Positions 35,406-46,544 of a stretch of 64,000 nt of DNA are shown here, in pieces. The first letter of the stretch is position 1; every line of letters begins with the position of its first letter. The position numbers and the translations under genes are program-made. The notes under the pieces are model-generated. The model ran no database searches. It was not told where the DNA came from and worked only from the letters and a program-made list of their open reading frames with translations. This DNA is from Pseudoduganella lutea. Its GTDB lineage: Bacteria; Pseudomonadota; Gammaproteobacteria; Burkholderiales; Burkholderiaceae_D. Where the stretch lies: contig NZ_CP035913.1 of NCBI RefSeq assembly GCF_004209755.1, positions 7,254,001-7,318,000 of the forward strand. Direction: 5' to 3'.

Positions 35406-37386
35406 AGCCCGTCTTGACGAGCACCGTGCGGCCCTCGCGCGCGATTGCCTCCTGCACGAAGGCAGGGCCGGCCGGGTCCGCGTAGCGGCGCCCGGTCGCG
35501 TTATACATGCTGACCGACCAGTCGACCTTGCCGGTGCGGGTGGCCGGGCCGAGCGTGAGGTTCCACCGGCAGAAGCCGCCCGTGCTGGCGTTCTCGGTGA
35601 GGCGGCGCGACGTGCACTGCCCTTCCGTGCCCAGGCGCAGCCGGTCGCCCGGCAGCGCCCACGTGGCGTTGACTTTCAGCAGGTGGCGCGGCGAGTTGAC
35701 GAGCCAGGCGCCTTCGTGGTCTTGCGCATGCTGGTACGTGTAGCTGCCACGCACGCGTGTGCCGCCGGCGAACAGGCGTTCGCCGGACAGCTCGACGCCG
35801 TCGGCCGAGGCCCGCTGGGTATTGTCGAACATGAGGATGCCGTCGGGGCGCAGTATTTCCGTGATCAGGCCCTTGATCCCGTAGTGGAACGCCGACAGCG
35901 ACACCTTGCTGTACGCGTTCGGCTGGCGTTCCCATACCACCTCGGTCGTGGCGATTTCTTCCGCGCGCAGGTACGGATTGGCATCCGCATAGGCGTCCAC
36001 GTCGTAGTACAGCTCGTAGGCGTTCGGCGAACGGTAGGCGGTGCCGTAGATCAGCTTCAGCGTATCCTTCGCGCCGGCGTGCCAGATCAGCGCGGCGCGC
36101 GGGTTGACACGGCTGCCGGTGATGCTGTCGTGGTCATAGCGCACGCCGGCGTTCAGGATCAGGTCCGGCGTCAGCCGCGCTTCGTCCTCGATGAAGACGC
36201 CCGCGCGCGTGGCGGTACGGCGGTCGTTCATCGCCACTTCGTAGGGGTCCAGGTCGAAGTTGTATTGCTTGATTCGTGCGTTGCGCTGCGCATCCACGCC
36301 CACCAGCAGCTTGTGACCGGCCAAGGCGGTGTACGTGGCGGTTGCGTTCATCGCATACCACGAGCCCTGGGCGCCATCGACGTTGGTGCGCGGATTGCCT
36401 TCGTCGTCCGGATACGGGCCCGCACCCACGTAGGCGACGCGGCCCCAGTCCAGGCGTGTGGAAAACTCCAGCGTGTCCGACAGGTCTTTCGTGTAGCCGA
36501 TGCTGGCGAAACTCTGCGCGTCGCGCGTCCGGTTCGCCATGTTGTACATGGCGCCGTACGAAGCCGTCGGCACGCCCTTCTCGCGCGTCACATGGCCTGC
36601 GCTGAACGACAGCGGGCCGCGCGAGGCTTTCACGAACGCGCTGCGCGAACGGTCATTGTCCTGGCCCGCGGCAATGCCGTTGTTCTGGTCGGGCGTATCG
36701 AATTCGGCCGCGTAGAGGTCGCCGCCGTCACGCGTGAACCCGCTGACGGACAGCAGCACGTCGGTGCCGTCCTGCGCGTGGTAACCGTAGCTGGCGCGGC
36801 CGCGGCGCTCGCCCTTGCTGCCCACGGACACGGAGACCTGCGGACCGGCCAGCGCACTGCCCGACTTCGTGACCACGTTGATCACACCGAAGATCGTGTT
36901 CGAGCCATAGACGGCGGCGCCGGGGCCCGGCACGTATTCGATGCGCTCGACAAGATCCATGTCCAGCATGCCCTCGGTGCCGATCGATGCCTGGTCATAC
37001 ACGTTTTCGTTGACGCGCACGCCGTCGATCATCAGCAGGAAGCGGCCGTTGTAGTCGCCCGGGCGCTGGAAGCCGCGCGCGCCGATATAGGAATAGTTGC
37101 GGTCGTCCGAGATATACACGCCGGGCAGGCTGGCCAGCGCCTCGGCGAGCGTGCGCCAGCCATGCTCGCGCACGTCCTGCGACGTGAGCACCGACACGGC
37201 TGACGGCGCATCGCTGACGCGCTGCACGAAGCGGGAAGCCGATGTGACGACGGTGACACCCATCAGGCTTTCAAGCGGCATGGCCGCCAGGTCGTCGGCT
37301 GCCGCGTCCTGCCCGGAGGCCTGCGTAAATGCGGCTTGCAAGGCAAGCGCCACGATGATGTTGCGGCGAAGATTTTTGCTGGACAT
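35395..37386 (-). CDS. TonB-dependent receptor of a YfiR/c-di-GMP operon
   Basis: A 663-residue outer-membrane receptor. The signal peptide (about 1-25) ends QASGQ, followed by LESLMGVTVVTSASRF. The plug (about 45-165) has GARGFQRPGDYNGRFLLMIDGVRVNENVY and YGSNTIFGVINVVTKSG. The barrel ends with the C-terminal aromatic KTGYAF. It is shorter than sugar-type receptors and resembles the receptors commonly found next to DUF4154 and GGDEF genes. The stop overlaps the start of yfiR by 11 nt. It may act as the outer-membrane input of a c-di-GMP pathway rather than, or besides, a transporter. A clear ribosome-binding site is not visible. Confidence 0.9.
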   Translation of the reverse strand: MSSKNLRRNIIVALALQAAFTQASGQDAAADDLAAMPLESLMGVTVVTSASRFVQRVSDAPSAVSVLTSQDVREHGWRTLAEALASLPGVYISDDRNYSYIGARGFQRPGDYNGRFLLMIDGVRVNENVYDQASIGTEGMLDMDLVERIEYVPGPGAAVYGSNTIFGVINVVTKSGSALAGPQVSVSVGSKGERRGRASYGYHAQDGTDVLLSVSGFTRDGGDLYAAEFDTPDQNNGIAAGQDNDRSRSAFVKASRGPLSFSAGHVTREKGVPTASYGAMYNMANRTRDAQSFASIGYTKDLSDTLEFSTRLDWGRVAYVGAGPYPDDEGNPRTNVDGAQGSWYAMNATATYTALAGHKLLVGVDAQRNARIKQYNFDLDPYEVAMNDRRTATRAGVFIEDEARLTPDLILNAGVRYDHDSITGSRVNPRAALIWHAGAKDTLKLIYGTAYRSPNAYELYYDVDAYADANPYLRAEEIATTEVVWERQPNAYSKVSLSAFHYGIKGLITEILRPDGILMFDNTQRASADGVELSGERLFAGGTRVRGSYTYQHAQDHEGAWLVNSPRHLLKVNATWALPGDRLRLGTEGQCTSRRLTENASTGGFCRWNLTLGPATRTGKVDWSVSMYNATGRRYADPAGPAFVQEAIAREGRTVLVKTGYAF

Positions 37387-37680
37387 TGTTGTTGGGCTGA
37401 CGCGATGTGGTCCGGCTTGAATCCTGCCGGCGGATGATTTACCTAAGGCAACATGGTACCAATAAGGCGAATCGAATGTGTCTCAAAATATTTTCCAAGT
37501 AACTTTTTGTGCGCATAAGCAACACATTGCAGAGTCTCCACCGGGGCGGTGCCGTGCGGACCGCTGACGGATCGGCAACTCGTTGGCGCTTGCTCATCTT
37601 GTTGACTGCTTGGCAGCCACCCACCCCCGGTGCCCGGCCGCACGCGATAATGCGCGGTCCCGTTGCCTGCCATCTCGCCG

Positions 37681-40600
37681 ATGAACCATTCCGCCTTGCC
37701 ATTCTTCCGCCGCGCGATTGCCCGCTCCCCGGCCGCCCTGTTCACCATTGCCCTGTTCGCGGCGCTGCCGGCACTTGCCGCCGCCGACACGCGCGACCTT
37801 GCCGGCACGTGGCGCTTTGCCCTCGACCGCCATGACGAAGGGATCGCCGCACGCTGGCAGACCCGCGCGATGATGGACCGGTTCGCGGACCGGATCGTGC
37901 TGCCCGGCATCCTGAATGCGCAAGGCCATGGTGACGAGATCTCGACGCAGACCCCCTGGGTGCTGTCGCTGTATGACAAGGACTGGCACCTGCGCGAGGA
38001 TTACAAGGCCCATACGACGCCGGGCAATGTGAAGGTGCCGTTCCTGTCGCAGCCGCCGCGCCACTACCTGGGCGCGGCCTGGTACCAGCGCGATATCGAC
38101 GTGCCGGCCGCCTGGCGCGGCAAGCGCGTGGCACTGCACATGGAGCGCCCGCGCTGGGGCTCCACGCTGTGGTTGGACGACCGCGAAATCGGCAGCAACC
38201 GCAGCCTGGTTGCCGAACACGTGTACGACCTGGGCCTGCTGGCGCCAGGGCGGCACCGCCTCACCGTGCGCGTGGACAACCGCATGCTGATGAACTACCG
38301 GCCCGATTCGCACAGCGTGTCCGATTCGCTGGGCATGAGCTGGAACGGCATCGTCGGCAAGGTGGCGCTGCGCGCCACGTCACCGGTATGGATCGACGAT
38401 GTCCAGGTCTACCCCAACGTGGCCGACCGCACCGCCCGCGTGCGGGTGAAGATCGGCAATGCCGGCGGCAATGCCGGCAGCGGTACCGTGCGCGCCAATG
38501 GCCGGCGCGTCGCCGTGGCCTGGACCGCCCACGGCGGCAGCGTTGAATTCACCGTGCGCTACCCGCGCGATGCCGCGCTGTGGGACGAGTGGAACCCCGC
38601 GCTGCAGGCGCTGTCGCTTGAGCTCGACGGTCCGCAGGCGCGCGACCGGCGTCTCGTCAAGTTCGGTTTCGTGGAGATCAGGGCGGCAGGCACGCAGATG
38701 CTGGTCAACGGCCGCCCCACCTTCATGCGCGGCACCCACCACGGCGGCGATTTTCCGCTAACCGGCTATCCGCCGACCGACGTGGCGTACTGGAAGAAGA
38801 TCTTCAGGATCAACAAGCAATGGGGCATCAACCACGTGCGCTTCCATTCGTTCAACCCGCCGGAAGCGGCATTCCAGGCGGCGGACGAGGTGGGCATCTA
38901 CCTGCAGCCCGAACCGGGCATGTGGAACGCCGTCTCGCCGGGCACGCCGATGGAGACGATGCTGTACGAGGAAACGGAGCGGATGATCCGCGCCTACGGC
39001 AACCATCCGTCGTTCCTGCTGCTCAGTCCCAGCAACGAGCCAAAGGGCAACTGGAAGGCGGCGTTCGACAAGTGGATCGCCCACTACCGCGCGGCCGACC
39101 CGCGCCGGCTGTACACGAACGGCACCGGCCACACGGAACCGAGCGTGCCGGAGGTGGACAAGGGTACCGACTACCTGGCGATCCAGCGCATCGGCCCGAA
39201 ACCGCTGCGCAACAAGACAGGATGGTTCGGCCGGGATTATTCGGCCTCGCTGGAAGGCATCGGCGTGCCCGTGCTGTCGCATGAGAACGGCCAGTGGGTG
39301 GCCTACCCCGACTTCTCGGTGATCGACAGGTTCACGGGCTACCTGCGCCCGGGGAACTACGAGATCTTCCGCGATTCCGCCAGGGCGCGCGGTGTGCTGG
39401 ACAAGAACCGCGAGTTCGCCCTCGCCTCGGGCCGCTGGCAGCTGGCCTGCTACAAGGAGGAAATCGAAGCGATCCTGCGCACGCCGGGCATGAGCGGCTA
39501 CCAGCTGCTGGACCTGCACGATTACCTGGGCCAGGGCACGGCGCTGGTCGGCCTGCTCGACACGTTCTGGGAATCGAAGGGCTATGCGTCCGCCGAGGCT
39601 TTTCGCCGCTTCAACGGCGAGACCGTGCCGCTGGCGCGCGTGACGCGCCTCGTGCTGACCACTGCCGACACGCTCGACGTGCCGGTGGAGATCGCCCACT
39701 ACGGCAGGGACACGCTGCGCGGCGCACGGCCGTGGTGGAAGATCGTCGACGCCACCGGCACCACGGTGGCGGGTGGCAGCTTCACCGCCACCGACCTGCC
39801 GGTGGGCCACAATGCGCAACTGGGCCGCATCGCCCTGCCCTTGGCCGGCATGAAGGCGCCGGCGCGTTACCGGCTGGTCGTGGGCCTGGCCGATACGGCG
39901 ATCGAGAACGACTGGAATTTCTGGCTGTATCCGCAGGCGCTGCGGGCCGACGCGCCGGCCGACGTGCTCGTGACCCGCACGTGGCCGGAAGCCGAAGCAC
40001 GGCTGGCCGGCGGCGGCAAGGTGCTGTACCTGCCGCGCAAGGCGGACCTGGACTGGACGTCGCCGCCAATGGCCGACGTGCCCGTGTTCTGGAACCGCCT
40101 GATGAACCCGGCCTGGAGCCGCATGCTGGGGCTGTGGATCGACAAGGCCCACCCTGCACTGGCCGGCTTCCCGACGGAAGACCACTATGACTGGCAATGG
40201 GCCGAGGTGGCGGCGACGGCGCGCGGCATGAACCTGTCAAGCCTGCCGCGTGGCTTGCAGCCGATCGTCCAGCCGATCGATGACTGGAACCGCAACTACA
40301 AGCTCGGCCTCCTGTTCGAGGCGCGTGTCGGCAATGGCCGGCTGGTCGTCTCCACGGCGGACCTGGACAGCGACCTTGACCAGCGCGTGGTGGCACGCCA
40401 GTTGCGCAAGTCCGTGCTCGACTACATGGGCAGTGCCGCCTTCGCGCCACGCACCGCACTCGAGCCGGCGGCGATGCGTGCGTCGCTGTTCGACACGCGC
40501 GTGATGCAAAAGCTGGGTGCCACGGCCACCGGCTGGCGCGATGCCGGGAAGGCGATCGATGGCGATCCGAACACGTATGCGCTGGAAACCGTTCGCGGCG

Positions 40601-41034
40601 ACGCACCCCGGCCGCAGCCGGCGCTGACGATCGCCTTCCCGGCCGCCGTGCCATTCGACGGCCTCGTGCTCATGCCGCGCCAGAACCACCGCGACCACGA
40701 AGGCGATGTGCGCGAGTGGCTGGTGCAGGCCAGCGACGACGGCACCACGTGGCGCGACGTGAAGCGCGCCACGCTGGGATCGACGTTCGATCCGCAAACG
40801 ATCCGCTTTGAAAAACTGAGCACGCGCTGGCTGAAACTGACGGCGCTGTCCGGCTTCGGCGCCGACCGGGCCAGCGCGCTCGCCGACGTGGCCGTGTCGT
40901 ACACGGGACCGGCGCTGCCCGACGAAGCCGCCGAACTGCAGTACCAGCGTTCGCGGTCGGCATCGTCGGATATCGACGAAGCGGGCATGGATGACCGGCG
41001 CCCGGCACGGCCCGAGGCGGCGGGCAAGCGCTGA
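37681..41034 (+). CDS. GH2 glycoside hydrolase with C-terminal F5/8-type domain
   Basis: A 1117-residue exported enzyme of the beta-galactosidase/glucuronidase clan. The signal peptide (about 1-36) ends LAAADT. The sugar-binding jelly roll (about 40-235, LYDKDWHL, AWYQRDIDVP) is followed by an immunoglobulin-like domain (about 240-335), then the TIM barrel with acid/base E453 in SPSNEPKG and nucleophile E535 in LSHENGQW. The C-terminus (about 940-1080) is a discoidin-like F5/8 C domain (WRDAGKAIDGDPNTYALE). ATG 37681 starts the most probable reading frame; no strong ribosome-binding site is seen. It probably trims a plant or exopolysaccharide side chain. Confidence 0.9.
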   Translation: MNHSALPFFRRAIARSPAALFTIALFAALPALAAADTRDLAGTWRFALDRHDEGIAARWQTRAMMDRFADRIVLPGILNAQGHGDEISTQTPWVLSLYDKDWHLREDYKAHTTPGNVKVPFLSQPPRHYLGAAWYQRDIDVPAAWRGKRVALHMERPRWGSTLWLDDREIGSNRSLVAEHVYDLGLLAPGRHRLTVRVDNRMLMNYRPDSHSVSDSLGMSWNGIVGKVALRATSPVWIDDVQVYPNVADRTARVRVKIGNAGGNAGSGTVRANGRRVAVAWTAHGGSVEFTVRYPRDAALWDEWNPALQALSLELDGPQARDRRLVKFGFVEIRAAGTQMLVNGRPTFMRGTHHGGDFPLTGYPPTDVAYWKKIFRINKQWGINHVRFHSFNPPEAAFQAADEVGIYLQPEPGMWNAVSPGTPMETMLYEETERMIRAYGNHPSFLLLSPSNEPKGNWKAAFDKWIAHYRAADPRRLYTNGTGHTEPSVPEVDKGTDYLAIQRIGPKPLRNKTGWFGRDYSASLEGIGVPVLSHENGQWVAYPDFSVIDRFTGYLRPGNYEIFRDSARARGVLDKNREFALASGRWQLACYKEEIEAILRTPGMSGYQLLDLHDYLGQGTALVGLLDTFWESKGYASAEAFRRFNGETVPLARVTRLVLTTADTLDVPVEIAHYGRDTLRGARPWWKIVDATGTTVAGGSFTATDLPVGHNAQLGRIALPLAGMKAPARYRLVVGLADTAIENDWNFWLYPQALRADAPADVLVTRTWPEAEARLAGGGKVLYLPRKADLDWTSPPMADVPVFWNRLMNPAWSRMLGLWIDKAHPALAGFPTEDHYDWQWAEVAATARGMNLSSLPRGLQPIVQPIDDWNRNYKLGLLFEARVGNGRLVVSTADLDSDLDQRVVARQLRKSVLDYMGSAAFAPRTALEPAAMRASLFDTRVMQKLGATATGWRDAGKAIDGDPNTYALETVRGDAPRPQPALTIAFPAAVPFDGLVLMPRQNHRDHEGDVREWLVQASDDGTTWRDVKRATLGSTFDPQTIRFEKLSTRWLKLTALSGFGADRASALADVAVSYTGPALPDEAAELQYQRSRSASSDIDEAGMDDRRPARPEAAGKR

Positions 41035-41086
41035 CCATGGATGGCGGGAAGCTGGCGCCGCCAACTGGGGCAACCGCGCACCCTGT

Positions 41087-41548
41087 CTACAGATCGGAAC
41101 TGCGGCGCACCTGGCGGCGCCGGTCGGCGTACGGCTGCACGGATTTCAGCTGGTGGCTGCTGCGCCACATCGACGCATGCGTCCAGCAGCCGTTGACGGT
41201 GCGCCGCACCCAGATGTCGCGCCACGGATTGCGCACCGTACCTGTCAACCCGAGCAGCCAGCTGCGCGGGGTAACGCTCTCGCCATCGGCCATGATCCGG
41301 TCGCCCTCCACGATCGCGTAGTGATACGTGTAGCGAAAGCGGACACGCAGCTCGGTGCCGTGCGGCAGGAACAGCTCTTTCCACTGATACCCCCGCACCG
41401 CCCCCGCCCCATTCGCGGCGAGCCAGTAGCGCACGGCGACCGGGACGATGTCTTCAGGATTGCGGTCGTCACCGACCTTGCGCAGTTGCATCAGCAGGTC
41501 GATGTAGGTGCTTGGTTTCAGTGCGATGTTGAATGCCTCGCTTGTCAT
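41087..41548 (-). CDS. Small RHH + RAMA-like domain protein
   Basis: A 153-residue cytoplasmic protein I cannot name. The N-terminus (about 5-47, FNIALKPSTYIDLLMQL then DIVPVAVRYWLAAN) fits a ribbon-helix-helix DNA-binding fold: one beta strand, two helices. The second part (about 55-122) has LPHGTELRVRF, YAIVEGDRIMADGE, VTPRSWLLGLTG and VRNPWRDIWV, matching the pattern of RAMA-type domains (LPxGTEL ... DG ... SPS ... NGW), which accompany DNA methylases and nucleases. AGGAGAT places the start at 41548. Its promoter abuts a 1.3-kb non-coding repeat locus, which it might bind. Confidence 0.7.
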   Translation of the reverse strand: MTSEAFNIALKPSTYIDLLMQLRKVGDDRNPEDIVPVAVRYWLAANGAGAVRGYQWKELFLPHGTELRVRFRYTYHYAIVEGDRIMADGESVTPRSWLLGLTGTVRNPWRDIWVRRTVNGCWTHASMWRSSHQLKSVQPYADRRRQVRRSSDL

Positions 41549-41640
41549 CGAAATCTCCTGTTTTGTTTCTTCACTGCTGTTGGATATCGAATTGCAGGGA
41601 AAGTTCAGCAGGATGCAGGCGGGTGGGCGAACGATCAATC

Positions 41641-41719
41641 GGGCAGTCGGGCGGTCGGGCAAGCAGCCAGGCAGCCAGTCAGGCAATCAGCCAGTCAGCC
41701 AGTCAGGCAGTCAGGCAAG
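41641..41719. repeat. CAGT/CAGG short tandem tract
   Basis: About 80 bp of imperfect 4-bp units (CAGT, CAGC, CAGG, GGGC) directly upstream of the RHH/RAMA-like gene's promoter region. Confidence 0.8.
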
Positions 41720-41758
41720 ATGCCCCATATGCATAGATGGTTGGCGGTTAGGCGCGGG

Positions 41759-41881
41759 CGCCTCGTCAACTGTCGAAAAGCCTCGCGGTTGCCTCGACGG
41801 TCCGCTGCAAAGTGTTGATTTGATTGAGAAGGCCAAATCGCGACGAGGCGATCGGCAGACGCTTCGAGAACAAACGAGGCG
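41759..41881. repeat. 123-bp folded element, copy 1
   Basis: Bounded by CGCCTCGT (41759-41766) and ACGAGGCG (41874-41881). Inner pairing is between GCCTCGCGGTT and AAATCGCGACGAGGC, using wobble pairs. The unit continues with a GC-rich low-complexity spacer; the next copy starts 317 bp on. Confidence 0.75.
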
Positions 41882-42075
41882 CGGGCCACCACTGCGGAAC
41901 CGGCAATATATACCCGGCAACGATGGACGACGCCCGCCGGCCTCAGCGGCTGCCGCTCCTCCGCGCCCGCCGCCGCCTTCGCCCGCCGAGGCCTTCGTCC
42001 GACCCCTCCATTCGCGCCGCCTGCCGCACTCAGCGGGAAGAGGATAGATATTGACGGTTGGGGGCCTGGAGCGGC

Positions 42076-42198
42076 CGCCTCGTCGTCTATCGAAATGCCT
42101 CGCGACTGCCTCGGCGGTCCCCTGCGAGGTATTGATTTGATTAGGGAACCCGAATCGCGACGAGGCGATCGGCAGACGCTGCGAGAACAAACGAGGCG
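42076..42198. repeat. 123-bp folded element, copy 2
   Basis: Same outer arms at 42076-42083 and 42191-42198, exactly 123 bp. Inner stem GCCTCGCGA / TCGCGACGAGGC. The next copy starts 331 bp on; the length difference lies in the (GCC)-rich spacer. Confidence 0.78.
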
Positions 42199-42406
42199 TG
42201 GGCCGCCACTGCGGAACCGACGATATATACCCCGCTACGACCGCTAATACCCGCCGGCCTCAGCGGCGGCGGCTCCCCTGCGCCCGCCGCCGCCTTTGCC
42301 TGCCGCCACCTTCGCCCGCCGCCGCCCGCCGCCGCCTGCCGCCGCCTCCGCCTGCCGCACTCAGCGGGAAGAGGATGGGTATTGATGGTTAGGGGCCTGG
42401 GGCGGC

Positions 42407-42529
42407 CGCCTCGTCGTCTATCGAAATGCCTCGCGATTGCCTCGGCGGTCCGCTGCAAGGTGTTGATTTGATTGGGGAGGTTGAATCGCGACGAGGCGAT
42501 TGTCAGACGCTGCGAGAACGAACGAGGCG
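42407..42529. repeat. 123-bp folded element, copy 3
   Basis: Outer arms at 42407-42414 and 42522-42529, again exactly 123 bp. The inner stem GCCTCGCGATT / AATCGCGACGAGGC pairs fully apart from a bulge. The unit is truncated downstream, where the 8-bp arrays take over. Confidence 0.78.
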
Positions 42530-42762
42530 TGAGCCGCCACCGCGGAACCGAGGATATACCCGGCAATGCTGGCCAACGCTCGCCGGCCTCAGCCGCGGCC
42601 GCTCGCCTGCGCCTGCCGCCGCCGTGCTTGCCGACTGCCTGCGCTCGCGATCCGCAGCAGAGCATCCTTCACCGATCAAGCTCGCTCCGCACAGAAAGCG
42701 CGTGCAGCTCGCCGATAGTCTGGGCAAATGCCTTGCTGCCAGGCCTATCTGCGTAAAGCTCG

Positions 42763-42858
42763 CTGCTTAGCTACTTAGCTACTTAGCTGCTTAGCTACTT
42801 AGCTACTTAGCTGCTTAGCTGCTTAGCTGCTTAGCTGCTTAGCTGCTTAGCTGCTTAG
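42763..42858. repeat. 8-bp tandem array (CTGCTTAG/CTACTTAG) x12
   Basis: Twelve perfect-length units alternating CTGCTTAG and CTACTTAG, plus a 7-bp partial unit. The last six full units are identical, which suggests recent expansion. Confidence 0.95.
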
Positions 42859-42875
42859 TGCTTAGCTAATTAACT

Positions 42876-42931
42876 GGTTTGCTGGTTTGCTGGCTTGCTG
42901 GCTTGCTGGCTTGCTGGCTTGCTGGCTAGCT
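42876..42931. repeat. 8-bp tandem array (GGCTTGCT) x7
   Basis: Two GGTTTGCT, four GGCTTGCT and one GGCTAGCT unit. It follows the first array after 17 bp and ends about 110 bp from the GH3 gene's stop. Confidence 0.92.
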
Positions 42932-43038
42932 CGTATGCTGGCGTGCTGGCTATGCTGGCAACCCGGTGAACCGGCAACCCGGCGCCCCGGCGAGCCGCCC
43001 CGCCCAGCGCTGCAGCGCCGCCCTCTTCCAAACGTCGC

Positions 43039-45810
<2,772 letters not shown>

Positions 45811-45947
45811 GGGTCTCCTGGACGGTCTGATGACGAAGTGCCGGTTATCCGGCAATTCTGCAGGCTCGTGGCGACCATGGCAATGTTGAAATTCCCCAAA
45901 GGCCAAGCGATTTTACGGGCGCGGCCGCGGCCAGTGCCAGTGCCGCG

Positions 45948-46310
45948 TCAGGCGGCCGGGATGTCGTCGAGCGTCTGATAGACGGGCAGCCCGCGCTCGC
46001 GTGCGTGCCGCACGTCGCTATCGGCGCCGCGCGACGCGCCGGCGATCCGGTACACGGCATCGCACTGGTCGATCACACGGCGCGCCACGTCGTACAAAAA
46101 CTCCGCAGGCACATATTCGGCCACCCGGCCGTGGCCCGCGTGCTGGGCCAGTGGCAAGGCCAGCCACTCGCCGATCAGCGGCACGTGCCCTTTTTCATAG
46201 ACCTGCCAGGCCGCCGCCTCGAGCGCGCGCAGGTTGCGCGCAATGTGCAGCAGGTCGCCTTCCGTACCGCTGCGGTACGGGCCGGCAATCAAGATACTCA
46301 TCGGTTTCAT
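45948..46310 (-). CDS. DUF4406 / nucleoside deoxyribosyltransferase-like protein
   Basis: A 120-residue cytoplasmic protein. MSILIAGPYRSGT matches the N-terminal strand-loop of the nucleoside 2-deoxyribosyltransferase superfamily. EWLALPLA, a central helix and CDAVYRIAGASRGADSDVRHARERGLPV (a DxxxR helix typical of the family, quoted in part: GADSDVRHARERG) support a Rossmann-like fold. Function is unassigned; relatives are predicted to act on nucleosides or NAD-like ligands. GGGAGA before the ATG at 46310 fixes the start. It stands alone between the GH3 gene and the candidate small RNA. Confidence 0.7.
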   Translation of the reverse strand: MKPMSILIAGPYRSGTEGDLLHIARNLRALEAAAWQVYEKGHVPLIGEWLALPLAQHAGHGRVAEYVPAEFLYDVARRVIDQCDAVYRIAGASRGADSDVRHARERGLPVYQTLDDIPAA

Positions 46311-46464
46311 CGTCTTCTCCCCTTGTTGGAAAAACACGATATTACACGCATCTGCACGTTTTTACACGTTTATGCGCGAATTGCCGCTAAAACTTGTCAT
46401 GCACGAAATGGATAGTGCCTATCAGAATTGACAATTGGTGTCCCGGACGCGGGCTGGCGATAAT

Positions 46465-46534
46465 GGCCCGTCTCCTCCATTGTTCTGAAAACGTACCGGA
46501 ACTTCGGCCCGCTCATCGAGCGGGCTTTTTTTTT
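46465..46534 (+). ncRNA. Candidate small RNA with anti-SD motif and terminator
   Basis: A plus-strand terminator (46507-46534) has no plus-strand gene upstream of it: both neighbours are on the minus strand. A GATAAT hexamer (46459-46464) could be the -10; TTGACA lies at 46428-46433, too far upstream (25 nt) for a standard -35, and TTGGTG at 46435-46440 gives 18 nt. A transcript of about 65 nt would carry CTCCTCC (anti-Shine-Dalgarno) near its 5' end and the strong hairpin at its 3' end. The exact start is uncertain. Confidence 0.4.
46507..46534 (+). terminator. Rho-independent terminator, plus strand
   Basis: GCCCGCTC atc GAGCGGGC followed by nine Ts. On the minus strand the T-run would precede the stem, so it cannot serve the minus-strand cyclase gene that ends at 46545. 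Confidence 0.88.
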
Positions 46535-46544
46535 GGCGGATCGG

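Larger units (their letters stand above)
41549..43038. repeat. 1.5-kb non-coding repeat locus
   Basis: The region between the RHH/RAMA-like gene and the GH3 gene, built almost wholly of repeats: a 4-bp-based CAGT/CAGG tract (41641-41719), three long units containing 123-bp folded elements (41759-42529), a 12-copy 8-bp array (42763-42858), a 7-copy 8-bp array (42876-42931), and GGCAACCCGGTG-type short repeats near 42956-42985. Frames seen across it change phase between units and do not look coding. Confidence 0.85.

Noticed and set aside
41759..42529. CRISPR array
   Set aside because: Only three units of more than 300 bp with similar, not unique, spacers; no cas genes in the window.
41711..42665. 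Minus-strand frames through the repeat units
   Set aside because: They change phase between copies, and differences among copies are spread over all three codon positions.
42426..42770. Plus-strand frame beginning in repeat copy 3
   Set aside because: The matching segment in other copies is out of phase overall; the tail is low-complexity and no ribosome-binding site is present.
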